From: Acidobacteriaceae bacterium
Lineage (GTDB): Bacteria > Acidobacteriota > Terriglobia > Terriglobales > Acidobacteriaceae
DNA: 5,510 nucleotides
Reading direction: 5' to 3'
NCBI GenBank assembly: GCA_003154055.1
Contig: PMCH01000184.1
Coordinates: 6,156 to 11,665, forward strand
Shown here: in pieces, positions 1 through 5,510 of the stretch
Layout: each line of letters starts with the position of its first letter
Numbering within the stretch: the stretch's first letter is position 1
Translations under genes and position numbers: made by a program
The notes under the pieces: generated by a model
Seen by the model: only the letters and a program-made list of their open reading frames with translations
Told to the model about the DNA's origin: nothing
The model's database searches: none

Positions 1-1713
1 TGGGAGATGAACCACGTCGGCACAGTCTGCAACCACTGTGGCGACGGCTGCAAGACCACGCTGGGCATCCGGCGTTGCGATACGGGCATGGAGATCGTCC
101 GCGGCGACAATCGCGACAAGAGCGGCATCAACAACGACTTTCTTTGCATCAAGGGTCGCTACGCCTTCGACTTCGCGCACCACAAGGAACGCCTGACCAC
201 GCCGCTGATCCGTAAGAACGGCAAACTTAATCCCGCGACTTGGGAAGAGGCATTCGAGATGATTGGCAAGCGTTTCGCCGAGGTTCGCGACAAGGACGGC
301 GGACAGGCCATCGGCGTGATCGGCTCCAATCGGACGACCAACGAAGAGAATTACCTGCTCTCGAAGTTTGCCCGCACGGTTCTGAAGACCAACAACGTGG
401 ACCATCACCGCACCGCCGACTATCCGGCGTTGGCGGCAGCGCTGCACGGCAAGCCCGGTATGACGGCGTCCATGCGCGACGTGTACACCGCGCCGGCAAT
501 CTTGCTGATCGGCAACGATCCGACCAACCAGCATCCACTGCTCGCCTACCAGATTCGCAACAACGTTCGCCTGCACCGCTCACGGCTCTACGTGATAAAT
601 TCCGTACCGATCAAGCTGCGGCGCCAGGCAGCAGCGTTCGGTCTGATTCCGGCTGGCGCGGAAGCCCAAGCGGTTTCCTTCCTCGCCGGAGACGATTCCG
701 TTCTCGATTCGCTGCAAACCGACGGCGCGACTCGCGAAACCTGGACTGCCCTGCGCGACAAAGTTCGCGCAGAGCAAAATATTGTCATCGCCTTTGGATC
801 GGAGCTACGTGGCGCGGATATTCAGAAACTGGCCACTTTCGCTTCGACTCTGACCGGGGCCAAGCTGATCTGTCTTGGCGACTACGCAAATTCTCGCGGC
901 GCCGCCGACATGGGACTCTATCCCGACCTGCTGCCCGGCTATCACCCAGTCACCGATGCCAGCACCTTCCACCAGGAGTGGGGCCCGCTCCCTTCCGCAA
1001 AAGGCCTGGCTGGGCCCGAGATGGTGGAAGCCGCCCGAACTGGCACGCTGAAGGCTCTCTACGTGGTCGGTTCCAATCCCTTTGGAAGACTCGGGATTGA
1101 TCCCTTTGCCACTTCGAAGACGTTCGTCGTTGTCCAGGACATGTTCCTGACCGAAACCGCTGAGATCGCCGACGTCATTCTGCCGGCAGCGAACGCATAC
1201 GAAAAATCCGGCAGCTGTACGAATACTTGCGGCGATCTCCAGCTGATAAAGAAGGCCGGAGAAGTCAGCAACACGAAACCGGATTTCGAGATGATGGTCC
1301 GCATCGCCGATGCCATGGGGGCGGAAGTACGCAAACTGGTGCCCTTCGGCGGCGGCACGCACTCCGACATGGGCCAGACCCGAGGCGCGCAATCTGGCGA
1401 GGCCGATCGTCATGCTGTCTGGCTCGAAGCGCATAATCTCGAGCCCAAGATGTCGCCGCTTGATCCGATTGCGATTCTCGACGAGATCCAGCGCGTAGTA
1501 CCCGGCTACGACGTTTCGCGGATGGATCTTCTGGCCGGTAACGATCAGCATTTGGAAATCGCAGCTGGCGGTCCGGGCACCATGCACCGGCCCGAACTCA
1601 TCGTCCCGGCGAATGACGACTTATTCAGCTCTGGGACCTTGGGCCGTTATTCGCATACCTTGAATTCGGTAATGGAAAACAAGTCGGCAGACACGGAAGT
1701 CGCGGCCGACTAA
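1..1713 (+). CDS. nuoG: NADH-quinone oxidoreductase subunit G (NuoG), C-terminal part, 5'-truncated by window edge
   Basis: Peripheral-arm subunit of complex I, related to molybdopterin oxidoreductases; in the family the N-terminal part carries Fe-S clusters that pass electrons from NADH towards quinone. The frame is open to base 1 (Trp-Glu precede the Met at 7), so that Met is internal and the roughly 200-residue ferredoxin-like N-terminal part lies upstream. Counting from the Met at 7, a four-Cys motif C8-x2-C11-x3-C15-x31-C47, followed by IKGRYAF, matches the N7-type [4Fe-4S] site. The molybdopterin-like fold follows: GNDPTNQHPLLA and a downstream VGSNPF, then the ADVILPAANAYEKSG block with N406 and Q412. 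Residues about 445-487 form a segment I cannot assign to a domain. The C-terminus (FSSGTLGRYSHTL, then an acidic tail) suits a NuoG end. An 80-bp gap separates it from nuoH. A formate dehydrogenase alpha subunit is an alternative for the fold, but the nuoHJKL context argues for NuoG. Confidence 0.93.
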   Translation, partial: WEMNHVGTVCNHCGDGCKTTLGIRRCDTGMEIVRGDNRDKSGINNDFLCIKGRYAFDFAHHKERLTTPLIRKNGKLNPATWEEAFEMIGKRFAEVRDKDGGQAIGVIGSNRTTNEENYLLSKFARTVLKTNNVDHHRTADYPALAAALHGKPGMTASMRDVYTAPAILLIGNDPTNQHPLLAYQIRNNVRLHRSRLYVINSVPIKLRRQAAAFGLIPAGAEAQAVSFLAGDDSVLDSLQTDGATRETWTALRDKVRAEQNIVIAFGSELRGADIQKLATFASTLTGAKLICLGDYANSRGAADMGLYPDLLPGYHPVTDASTFHQEWGPLPSAKGLAGPEMVEAARTGTLKALYVVGSNPFGRLGIDPFATSKTFVVVQDMFLTETAEIADVILPAANAYEKSGSCTNTCGDLQLIKKAGEVSNTKPDFEMMVRIADAMGAEVRKLVPFGGGTHSDMGQTRGAQSGEADRHAVWLEAHNLEPKMSPLDPIAILDEIQRVVPGYDVSRMDLLAGNDQHLEIAAGGPGTMHRPELIVPANDDLFSSGTLGRYSHTLNSVMENKSADTEVAAD

Positions 1714-1732
1714 TCACGTTTGTTTTTTCGGT

Positions 1733-1763
1733 TTGTCATCCCGAGCGAAGCGAGGGATCTGCA
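1733..1763. repeat. Interspersed palindromic repeat with mini-hairpin core (CATCCCGAGCGAAGCGAGGG type)
   Basis: The core 1738-1758 is a perfect imperfect-palindrome design: ATCCC (1738-1742) pairs with GGGAT (1754-1758), GA (1743-1744) faces GA (1752-1753) as tandem G-A mismatches, and the centre is GCGAAGC (1745-1751), a GC/GC stem closing a GAA loop. GCGAAGC is known as an exceptionally stable DNA mini-hairpin. Close variants of this repeat are, from memory, scattered in intergenic regions of Acidobacteriota and other phyla, where they produce spurious peptides such as PSEARDL, SSRAKRGI and SLASLGMT; all three can be read here in different frames. Only one copy is in the window, so its repetitive nature rests on recollection. 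The edges given are approximate. Confidence 0.7.
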
Positions 1764-1780
1764 GTTGGCTTGTATCGGCG

Positions 1781-1792
1781 AAGGTAAGGAAG
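1781..1792 (+). promoter_or_regulatory. Ribosome binding site supporting the TTG start of nuoH
   Basis: Two purine-rich Shine-Dalgarno-like stretches lie just before TTG at 1794: AAGG at 1781-1784 (9-nt spacing) and AAGGAAG at 1786-1792 (very close to the start). An in-frame TAA at 1785-1787 excludes any earlier start, and the next in-frame TTG (1842) would delete most of the first membrane helix, so TTG at 1794 is the best start. Confidence 0.6.
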
Positions 1793-1793
1793 T

Positions 1794-2843
1794 TTGAGCA
1801 TAACGACCTACATCATCATCTCGATCATCAAGTCGGCGGCTTTGATCTCTATTCTGCTGACGGCGGTCGCCTACAGCGTCTGGCTGGAGCGCAAAGTGTC
1901 GGCCCGAATCCAGAACCGCTGGGGGCCCACCCGGGTCGGCCCGTTCGGCCTGCTGCAACCGCTCGCCGATGGCGTGAAGTTCATCTTTAAGGAGGACCTC
2001 ACCCAGCCGTACGTCTACAAGACCCTGTACATCGCGGCCCCGATCATTGCCGTGGTGTTCGCAATCAGCTCGATTTCCGTGATCCCGTTCGGAAACTCGC
2101 TGACCATCCCCGCCTTCAGCCTGGGTCCGTTGGGGACGGTGGGCCCGATCACCACGCCCCTGCAAATCACCGACCTCAACATCGGCTTACTGCTCATCCT
2201 TGGCATCACCTCGATGGGCGTGTACGGCGTGGCCCTGGCGGGATGGTCGTCGAACAGCAAGTATTCCCTGCTCGGCGGATTGCGCGCCAGCGCCCAGATG
2301 ATCAGCTACGAGATCTCGCTCGGCCTGTCGCTGGTCGGCGTGCTGATTCTGGCCGGCAGCTTCAGTCTGCGGGACATTGTGGATTCGCAACGCCACATGC
2401 ATTGGTACATTTTTTTGCAGCCGGTGGCATTCTTCACCTATTTGATTTCCGCCTACGCGGAGACGAACCGCACGCCGTTCGACCTGCCTGAAGCTGAGTC
2501 GGAACTGGTCGCCGGTTACCACACCGAATACAGCGCCATGAAGTTCGCCATGTTCTTCATGGCCGAATATGCCAACATGGTGACGGTCGCGTGCCTGGCT
2601 ACGCTCCTGTTTTTCGGCGGCTGGCTCGGCCCGGTATTCGGCCCGCCGATCGTGCAAATGCTGCTGCCGGTGGTCTGGTTTTGCCTGAAGGTTTTCTTTT
2701 TCATGTTTCTGTACGTCTGGGTGCGCTGGACCCTCCCTCGCTTCCGCTATGACCAACTCATGGCGTTCGGATGGAAGGTGCTGCTGCCCATTGCGATTGC
2801 AAATCTGGTGGTGACCGCGCTGGTTGTAGCGTGGAGAGCGTAA
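1794..2843 (+). CDS. nuoH: NADH-quinone oxidoreductase subunit H (NuoH)
   Basis: Membrane subunit (ND1 family) joining the peripheral and membrane arms of complex I and forming much of the quinone chamber. The product is 349 residues, slightly longer than the usual 325-350 range's lower end. About eight membrane helices are visible (roughly 8-30, 75-97, 124-150, 165-187, 203-221, 255-275, 290-312, 325-346). Both family signatures are intact: the first loop E32RK through QNRWGPTRVGP and LLQPLADGVKFIFKED (about 32-68), and the acidic quinone-site loop E223TNRTPFDLPEAESELVAG to EYS (about 223-247). GWSSNSKYSLLGGLRASAQM (about 150-169) and RWTLPRFRYDQLM (311-323) are also typical. Residues about 98-122 form an extended Gly/Pro-rich loop between helices 2 and 3. 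Translation starts at TTG. The gene is separated from nuoG by 80 bp and from nuoJ by 50 bp; nuoI does not follow it. Confidence 0.97.
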   Translation: MSITTYIIISIIKSAALISILLTAVAYSVWLERKVSARIQNRWGPTRVGPFGLLQPLADGVKFIFKEDLTQPYVYKTLYIAAPIIAVVFAISSISVIPFGNSLTIPAFSLGPLGTVGPITTPLQITDLNIGLLLILGITSMGVYGVALAGWSSNSKYSLLGGLRASAQMISYEISLGLSLVGVLILAGSFSLRDIVDSQRHMHWYIFLQPVAFFTYLISAYAETNRTPFDLPEAESELVAGYHTEYSAMKFAMFFMAEYANMVTVACLATLLFFGGWLGPVFGPPIVQMLLPVVWFCLKVFFFMFLYVWVRWTLPRFRYDQLMAFGWKVLLPIAIANLVVTALVVAWRA

Positions 2844-2856
2844 GAAACTGGCCACT

Positions 2857-2890
2857 AGCTAGGAGCTAACAGCTAAGAGCTCAGTAACTA
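2857..2890 (+). repeat. Heptanucleotide tandem repeat (AGCTAAG-like, about 4 units)
   Basis: In the 50-bp nuoH-nuoJ gap four units follow with an exact 7-bp period: AGCTAGG (2857), AGCTAAC (2864), AGCTAAG (2871) and AGCTCAG (2878), then a degenerate TAACTAA (2885-2891). The array ends three to four bases before the nuoJ ATG at 2894. Because AGCT is self-complementary, small hairpins such as TAGCT-AGG-AGCTA (2856-2868) are possible. Origin and role are unknown; such short repeats can arise by slippage. Confidence 0.65.
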
Positions 2891-2893
2891 AAG

Positions 2894-3463
2894 ATGCTTC
2901 ATTTACCTCTATTCCTGATCTTCGGAGCCATCTGCGTCGCGGGCGCAATCAACCTGCTGGTGCAGCGTCATCCCATCAACAGTGCCCTGTCGCTGATCGT
3001 GGTGATGGCCTCGCTGGCGGTCGAGTACCTGCTGCTGGGCGCCGAATTCCTGGCCGCCGTCCAGGTCATCGTCTACGCTGGCGCCATTATGGTGCTTTTC
3101 GTTTTCGTCATCATGCTATTGAATGCCGGAGAAGAAGAGCACACTCAGGGTAGCCGCGTGGCTCTACTCCTGGGCGTTCCGGGCATTGCCATTGGCGGAG
3201 TGCTTGTAGCCTGGACGGTCTTGCGCCACTCCAATACCGAGGCGGTTGCCCTCGGCGCCCTTCCCGGCCCCCCGAAAGACGTCGCCCGGCTCCTGTTTCA
3301 TGATTTCCTGCTGCCCTTCGAAGTCACGTCGGTATTGATCCTGATTGCCATCATGGGCGCGGTCGTGCTGGCCAGCAAACCAGGAGCCATCGTCCGGGAC
3401 CGTCGCCCCGAGCCTGCCCAGGAAGAGAAACGCGAACTGGCGGCCGTAGGAAAGGAGCGCTGA
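2894..3463 (+). CDS. nuoJ: NADH-quinone oxidoreductase subunit J (NuoJ)
   Basis: Membrane subunit of the ND6 family; with NuoK and NuoA it links the quinone site to the antiporter-like pumps. The product is 189 residues with five predicted membrane helices (about 4-23, 30-48, 55-77, 87-109, 138-160). The hallmark Y61AGAIMVLFVFVIML in the third helix is present; in known structures this helix contains the pi-bulge that changes during turnover. The LLPFEVTSVLILIAIMGAVVLA block in the last helix is also typical. A charged cytoplasmic tail (about 162-189) rich in Arg, Glu and Lys follows. ATG at 2894 is the first start after an in-frame TAA (2885-2887); no good Shine-Dalgarno sequence is visible, because the leader is occupied by the heptamer repeat. 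Its TGA overlaps the nuoK ATG by one base. In the usual gene order it would follow nuoI. Confidence 0.96.
   Translation: MLHLPLFLIFGAICVAGAINLLVQRHPINSALSLIVVMASLAVEYLLLGAEFLAAVQVIVYAGAIMVLFVFVIMLLNAGEEEHTQGSRVALLLGVPGIAIGGVLVAWTVLRHSNTEAVALGALPGPPKDVARLLFHDFLLPFEVTSVLILIAIMGAVVLASKPGAIVRDRRPEPAQEEKRELAAVGKER
3451..3457 (+). promoter_or_regulatory. Shine-Dalgarno sequence of nuoK inside the nuoJ 3' end
   Basis: AAAGGAG lies 5 nt before the nuoK ATG (3463), within the last codons of nuoJ. It is the clearest ribosome binding site in the window and fixes the nuoK start; combined with the TGATG overlap it suggests coupled translation of nuoJ and nuoK. Confidence 0.8.
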
Positions 3464-3780
3464 TGAACTCACTTTCTGAGGTCCCTCTTGCCTACTACCT
3501 ATTGCTCAGCGGGGTCCTGTTTGCCTGCGGCGTGCTCGGGTTCCTGATCAAGCGCAACATCATCGCCATCTTCATGTCGATCGAACTGATGCTGAATGGA
3601 GTAAACCTGTCGTTCGTGGCCTTCGCCGCGCACTGGCATGCGCTTAGCGGTCAGATTTTCGTTTTCTTTGTAATGGTAGTGGCCGCCGCCGAAGCCGCGG
3701 TGGGCCTCGCCATCATCATTGCCGTGTATCGCACGCGTGAGACCCTGAACGTGGACCAGATCAACCTGCTCAAACTATGA
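3463..3780 (+). CDS. nuoK: NADH-quinone oxidoreductase subunit K (NuoK)
   Basis: Small membrane subunit of complex I (ND4L family, distantly related to MrpC of Na+/H+ antiporters), carrying two buried glutamates of the proton-transfer axis. The product is 105 residues, close to the family norm of about 100. Three membrane helices are visible (about 8-28, 33-55, 64-89). Both key acids are present: E41 in MSIELMLNGVNLSF (equivalent to E. coli E36) and E77 in VAAAEAAVGLAI (equivalent to E72). The C-terminal TLNVDQINLLKL is typical. It overlaps nuoJ by one base and nuoL by four bases (ATGA, 3777-3780), pointing to one polycistronic message with coupled translation. Confidence 0.97.
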   Translation: MNSLSEVPLAYYLLLSGVLFACGVLGFLIKRNIIAIFMSIELMLNGVNLSFVAFAAHWHALSGQIFVFFVMVVAAAEAAVGLAIIIAVYRTRETLNVDQINLLKL

Positions 3781-5510
3781 CGCCGAAGCTGATAGAAAGT
3801 CTTTTGTGGCTGATTCCGGTGCTTCCGCTTGCCGGGGCGGCGATCAACGGTTTCTTCGGACGTCAATCGTCGAAGAAGGCGATCTCGACGATTGCACTCG
3901 TGTTTTGCGGCGCGGCCTTCTTTGTGGCCTTGCTGGTTGCTTCTGGCTTCGCTTCGGCATCCGCACCCTACTCCCTCAATCTCGCCCACTGGATCCGTTC
4001 CGGTACTTTCCAGGTGGACTTCAGCTTCTACCTCGACCAGCTTTCGCTCGTCATGCTGCTGGTCGTGACTGGCGTGGGTTTCCTGATCCACATCTACTCG
4101 GTCGGTTACATGTGGGACGACGACGGGTTCTATCGCTTCATGGCGTACCTCAACCTGTTCATGTTCTTCATGCTCACGCTGGTGCTCGCCAAGAACTACC
4201 TGCTGATGTTCATCGGCTGGGAAGGTGTCGGCCTCGCGTCGTATCTATTGATCGGGTTCTGGTTCACCAAGGACTCCGCCGCCTCCGCTGGCAAGAAGGC
4301 GTTCATCGTCAACCGGATCGGCGATTTCGGATTTCTGATCGCACTCTTCCTGATCATCAAGCATTTCGGATCGCTCGACTTCACGCAGGTATTTGACGCC
4401 GTGGGCAAACTGCAGCCCGAAACCGCCGGCGTTGGACTACTGACCTCGATCGGCCTCCTGCTGATGGTTGGTGCCGCCGGCAAGTCCGCTCAGATTCCAC
4501 TCTATGTCTGGCTCCCCGATGCCATGGAGGGCCCGACACCCGTCTCCGCCCTGATCCACGCGGCCACCATGGTGACCGCGGGCGTTTACATGGTCGCCCG
4601 CTCGCACGTGATCTTCGAGCGCGCTCCTTCCGCCTTAATGGTGGTCGCTATCATCGGCACGCTCACCGCACTCTTTGCGGCGACCATCGGCATCGCGCAA
4701 ACCGACATCAAGAAGGTGCTTGCCTACTCCACCGTCTCGCAGCTCGGCTACATGTTCATGGCCTGCGGAGTTGGCGCCTTCTCAGCCGGTATCTTCCACC
4801 TGATGACCCACGCATTCTTTAAGGGCCTGCTGTTCCTGGCAGCCGGCTCCGTGATTCACGGCGTGGGCGGCGAGCAGGACATGCGCAAAATGGGCGGCCT
4901 GCGCCAGTACATGCCGTGGACGTTTGCCACCATGGGGATCGCCACGCTGGCCATTGCCGGTATCCCGCCGCTGGCAGGCTTCTGGTCGAAAGACGAAATT
5001 TTGTGGAGGGCGTTCGAACGGGAACCGGCGTATTGGCTGGTTGGCGTTATTACCGCGTTCATCACGTCCTTCTATATGTTCCGGCTGATGTACCTGACCT
5101 TCGGAGGCGAGTACCGCGGCGCGACTTTGCAGGCTGCGCACGGTCATGACGCCCACGGCCACGACGATCACGGTCATGGTCACGGCGAGCCGCACGAAAG
5201 TCCTCGGGTGATGCTGGCGCCGCTCGTCGTCCTGGCTGTGCTATCGGTGATTGGGGGACTCGTCGGGTATGGAAATCGCTTCGAACATTTCCTCGATCCG
5301 GTATTCCAACAAAAAGTTGTGGAAGTCGCGCAGGGAAGCCCCCCAGAGGCCTTGAAGAGCATTGAGTATCTATTGATGGGTGTCTCGATCAGCGTGGCGG
5401 CGCTTGGCTGGATCCTGGCGTACCTGCTCTACAGCCGGCGGCCCGAACTTCCTGCCCGTATCGCCGCGAGCCTCGGCGGAGTCTACCAAGCTGTTGTCCA
5501 CAAGTACTAC
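3777..5510 (+). CDS. nuoL: NADH-quinone oxidoreductase subunit L (NuoL), 3'-truncated by window edge
   Basis: Distal antiporter-like proton-pumping subunit of complex I (ND5/MrpA family). 578 codons are readable from ATG 3777 with no stop before the window end. About 15 membrane helices are visible. Key residues, by comparison with E. coli NuoL, are present: E149 in IGWEGVGLASYLLIGFW (E144), R180 and D183 in VNRIGDFGF (R175, D178), K236 in GKSAQIPLYVWLPDAMEGPT (K229), H261 in ALIHAATMVTAGVY (H254), K349 in THAFFKGLLF (K342) and K405 in GFWSKDEILW (K399). The loop at 455-473 is histidine-rich. The visible end (VVHKYY) lies in the C-terminal region; the rest of the C-terminus, with most or all of the long lateral helix, lies outside. 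No strong Shine-Dalgarno sequence precedes the ATG, which overlaps the nuoK stop, so it probably depends on translational coupling. nuoM and nuoN would be expected downstream. Confidence 0.97.
   Translation, partial: MTPKLIESLLWLIPVLPLAGAAINGFFGRQSSKKAISTIALVFCGAAFFVALLVASGFASASAPYSLNLAHWIRSGTFQVDFSFYLDQLSLVMLLVVTGVGFLIHIYSVGYMWDDDGFYRFMAYLNLFMFFMLTLVLAKNYLLMFIGWEGVGLASYLLIGFWFTKDSAASAGKKAFIVNRIGDFGFLIALFLIIKHFGSLDFTQVFDAVGKLQPETAGVGLLTSIGLLLMVGAAGKSAQIPLYVWLPDAMEGPTPVSALIHAATMVTAGVYMVARSHVIFERAPSALMVVAIIGTLTALFAATIGIAQTDIKKVLAYSTVSQLGYMFMACGVGAFSAGIFHLMTHAFFKGLLFLAAGSVIHGVGGEQDMRKMGGLRQYMPWTFATMGIATLAIAGIPPLAGFWSKDEILWRAFEREPAYWLVGVITAFITSFYMFRLMYLTFGGEYRGATLQAAHGHDAHGHDDHGHGHGEPHESPRVMLAPLVVLAVLSVIGGLVGYGNRFEHFLDPVFQQKVVEVAQGSPPEALKSIEYLLMGVSISVAALGWILAYLLYSRRPELPARIAASLGGVYQAVVHKYY
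5139..5195 (+). other. Histidine-rich loop within NuoL
   Basis: Codons 455-473 of nuoL encode eight histidines in 19 residues (H455, 457, 460, 462, 465, 467, 469, 473), spaced by Gly and Asp, between the helix ending RLMYLTFGGEYRG and the helix beginning MLAPLVVLAVL. Similar His-rich stretches before the HESP motif occur, from memory, in many bacterial NuoL proteins. Metal or proton binding is possible but not shown. Confidence 0.85.

Noticed and set aside
240..1100. Long + strand frame of 286 codons overlapping nuoG in another frame.
   Set aside because: Low-complexity Arg/Ser-rich translation without recognisable domain, wholly inside the clearly coding nuoG frame; a GC-rich shadow.
805..1587. 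Long minus-strand frame of 260 codons opposite nuoG.
   Set aside because: No recognisable motif, no visible ribosome binding signal, and completely antisense to a conserved gene.
1682..1728. Possible attenuator or terminator: AGTCGGC (1682-1688) can pair with GCCGACT (1705-1711) ahead of a T-rich run (1719-1728).
   Set aside because: The loop is 16 nt, the stem only 7 bp, and the T-tract starts about 8 nt after the stem, with a stop codon between. It would also end transcription inside an operon whose downstream genes are needed. Too weak to call.
1733..1990. Small + strand reading frame (85 codons) starting MSSRAKRGIC.
   Set aside because: Its beginning is the translated interspersed repeat and its remainder is an out-of-frame reading of nuoH; this is a well-known kind of spurious gene.
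1710..2165. Minus-strand frame of 151 codons ending in SLASLGMT.
   Set aside because: It runs antisense to nuoH and its C-terminal end is the repeat; the composition (Arg, Asp, Gln, Gly rich) is typical of a shadow frame.
3806..4396. + strand frame of 196 codons overlapping the start of nuoL.
   Set aside because: It is a shifted reading of nuoL; the true nuoL frame starts at 3777 and carries all family motifs.
4782..5195. Minus-strand frame of 137 codons opposite nuoL.
   Set aside because: Antisense to conserved nuoL helices; its Val/Met-rich start is simply the complement of the His-rich codons.

Overview
The window is a stretch of a bacterial respiratory complex I operon (proton-pumping NADH:quinone oxidoreductase, type I). 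All genes lie on the + strand: the C-terminal part of nuoG (1-1713, cut by the left edge), nuoH (1794-2843), nuoJ (2894-3463), nuoK (3463-3780) and most of nuoL (3777-5510, open at the right edge). nuoL has no stop inside the window. Its frame is unbroken from the ATG at 3777 to the last base, with every expected antiporter-family motif.

The DNA looks GC-rich. The NuoG and NuoL protein style and the interspersed repeat at 1733-1763 suggest an Acidobacteriota (Terriglobia/Koribacter-like) soil bacterium. This is an inference from memory of such sequences, not a database result.

Layout: nuoJ, nuoK and nuoL are packed tightly (TGATG and ATGA overlaps) and are probably translationally coupled. 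The two junctions around nuoH are looser and each holds a small repeat. The nuoG-nuoH gap (80 bp) holds a copy of a widespread interspersed palindromic repeat with an unusually stable-looking mini-hairpin core. The nuoH-nuoJ gap (50 bp) holds a four-unit, 7-bp-period AGCTAAG-like tandem repeat. nuoI, which normally lies between nuoH and nuoJ, is absent from that place.

How the genes work together: NuoG is the peripheral-arm subunit that carries Fe-S clusters. NuoH forms the quinone-chamber junction at the base of that arm. NuoJ and NuoK carry the first part of the charged membrane axis, and NuoL is the distal antiporter-like pump. No promoter, RNA gene, CRISPR array, insertion sequence or convincing terminator was seen, and there is no gene-free stretch longer than 80 bp.

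I see no previously undescribed system here. The points worth a second look are the missing nuoI, the two repeats bracketing nuoH, the long cysteine spacing in the NuoG N7-type motif, and a histidine-rich loop in NuoL.
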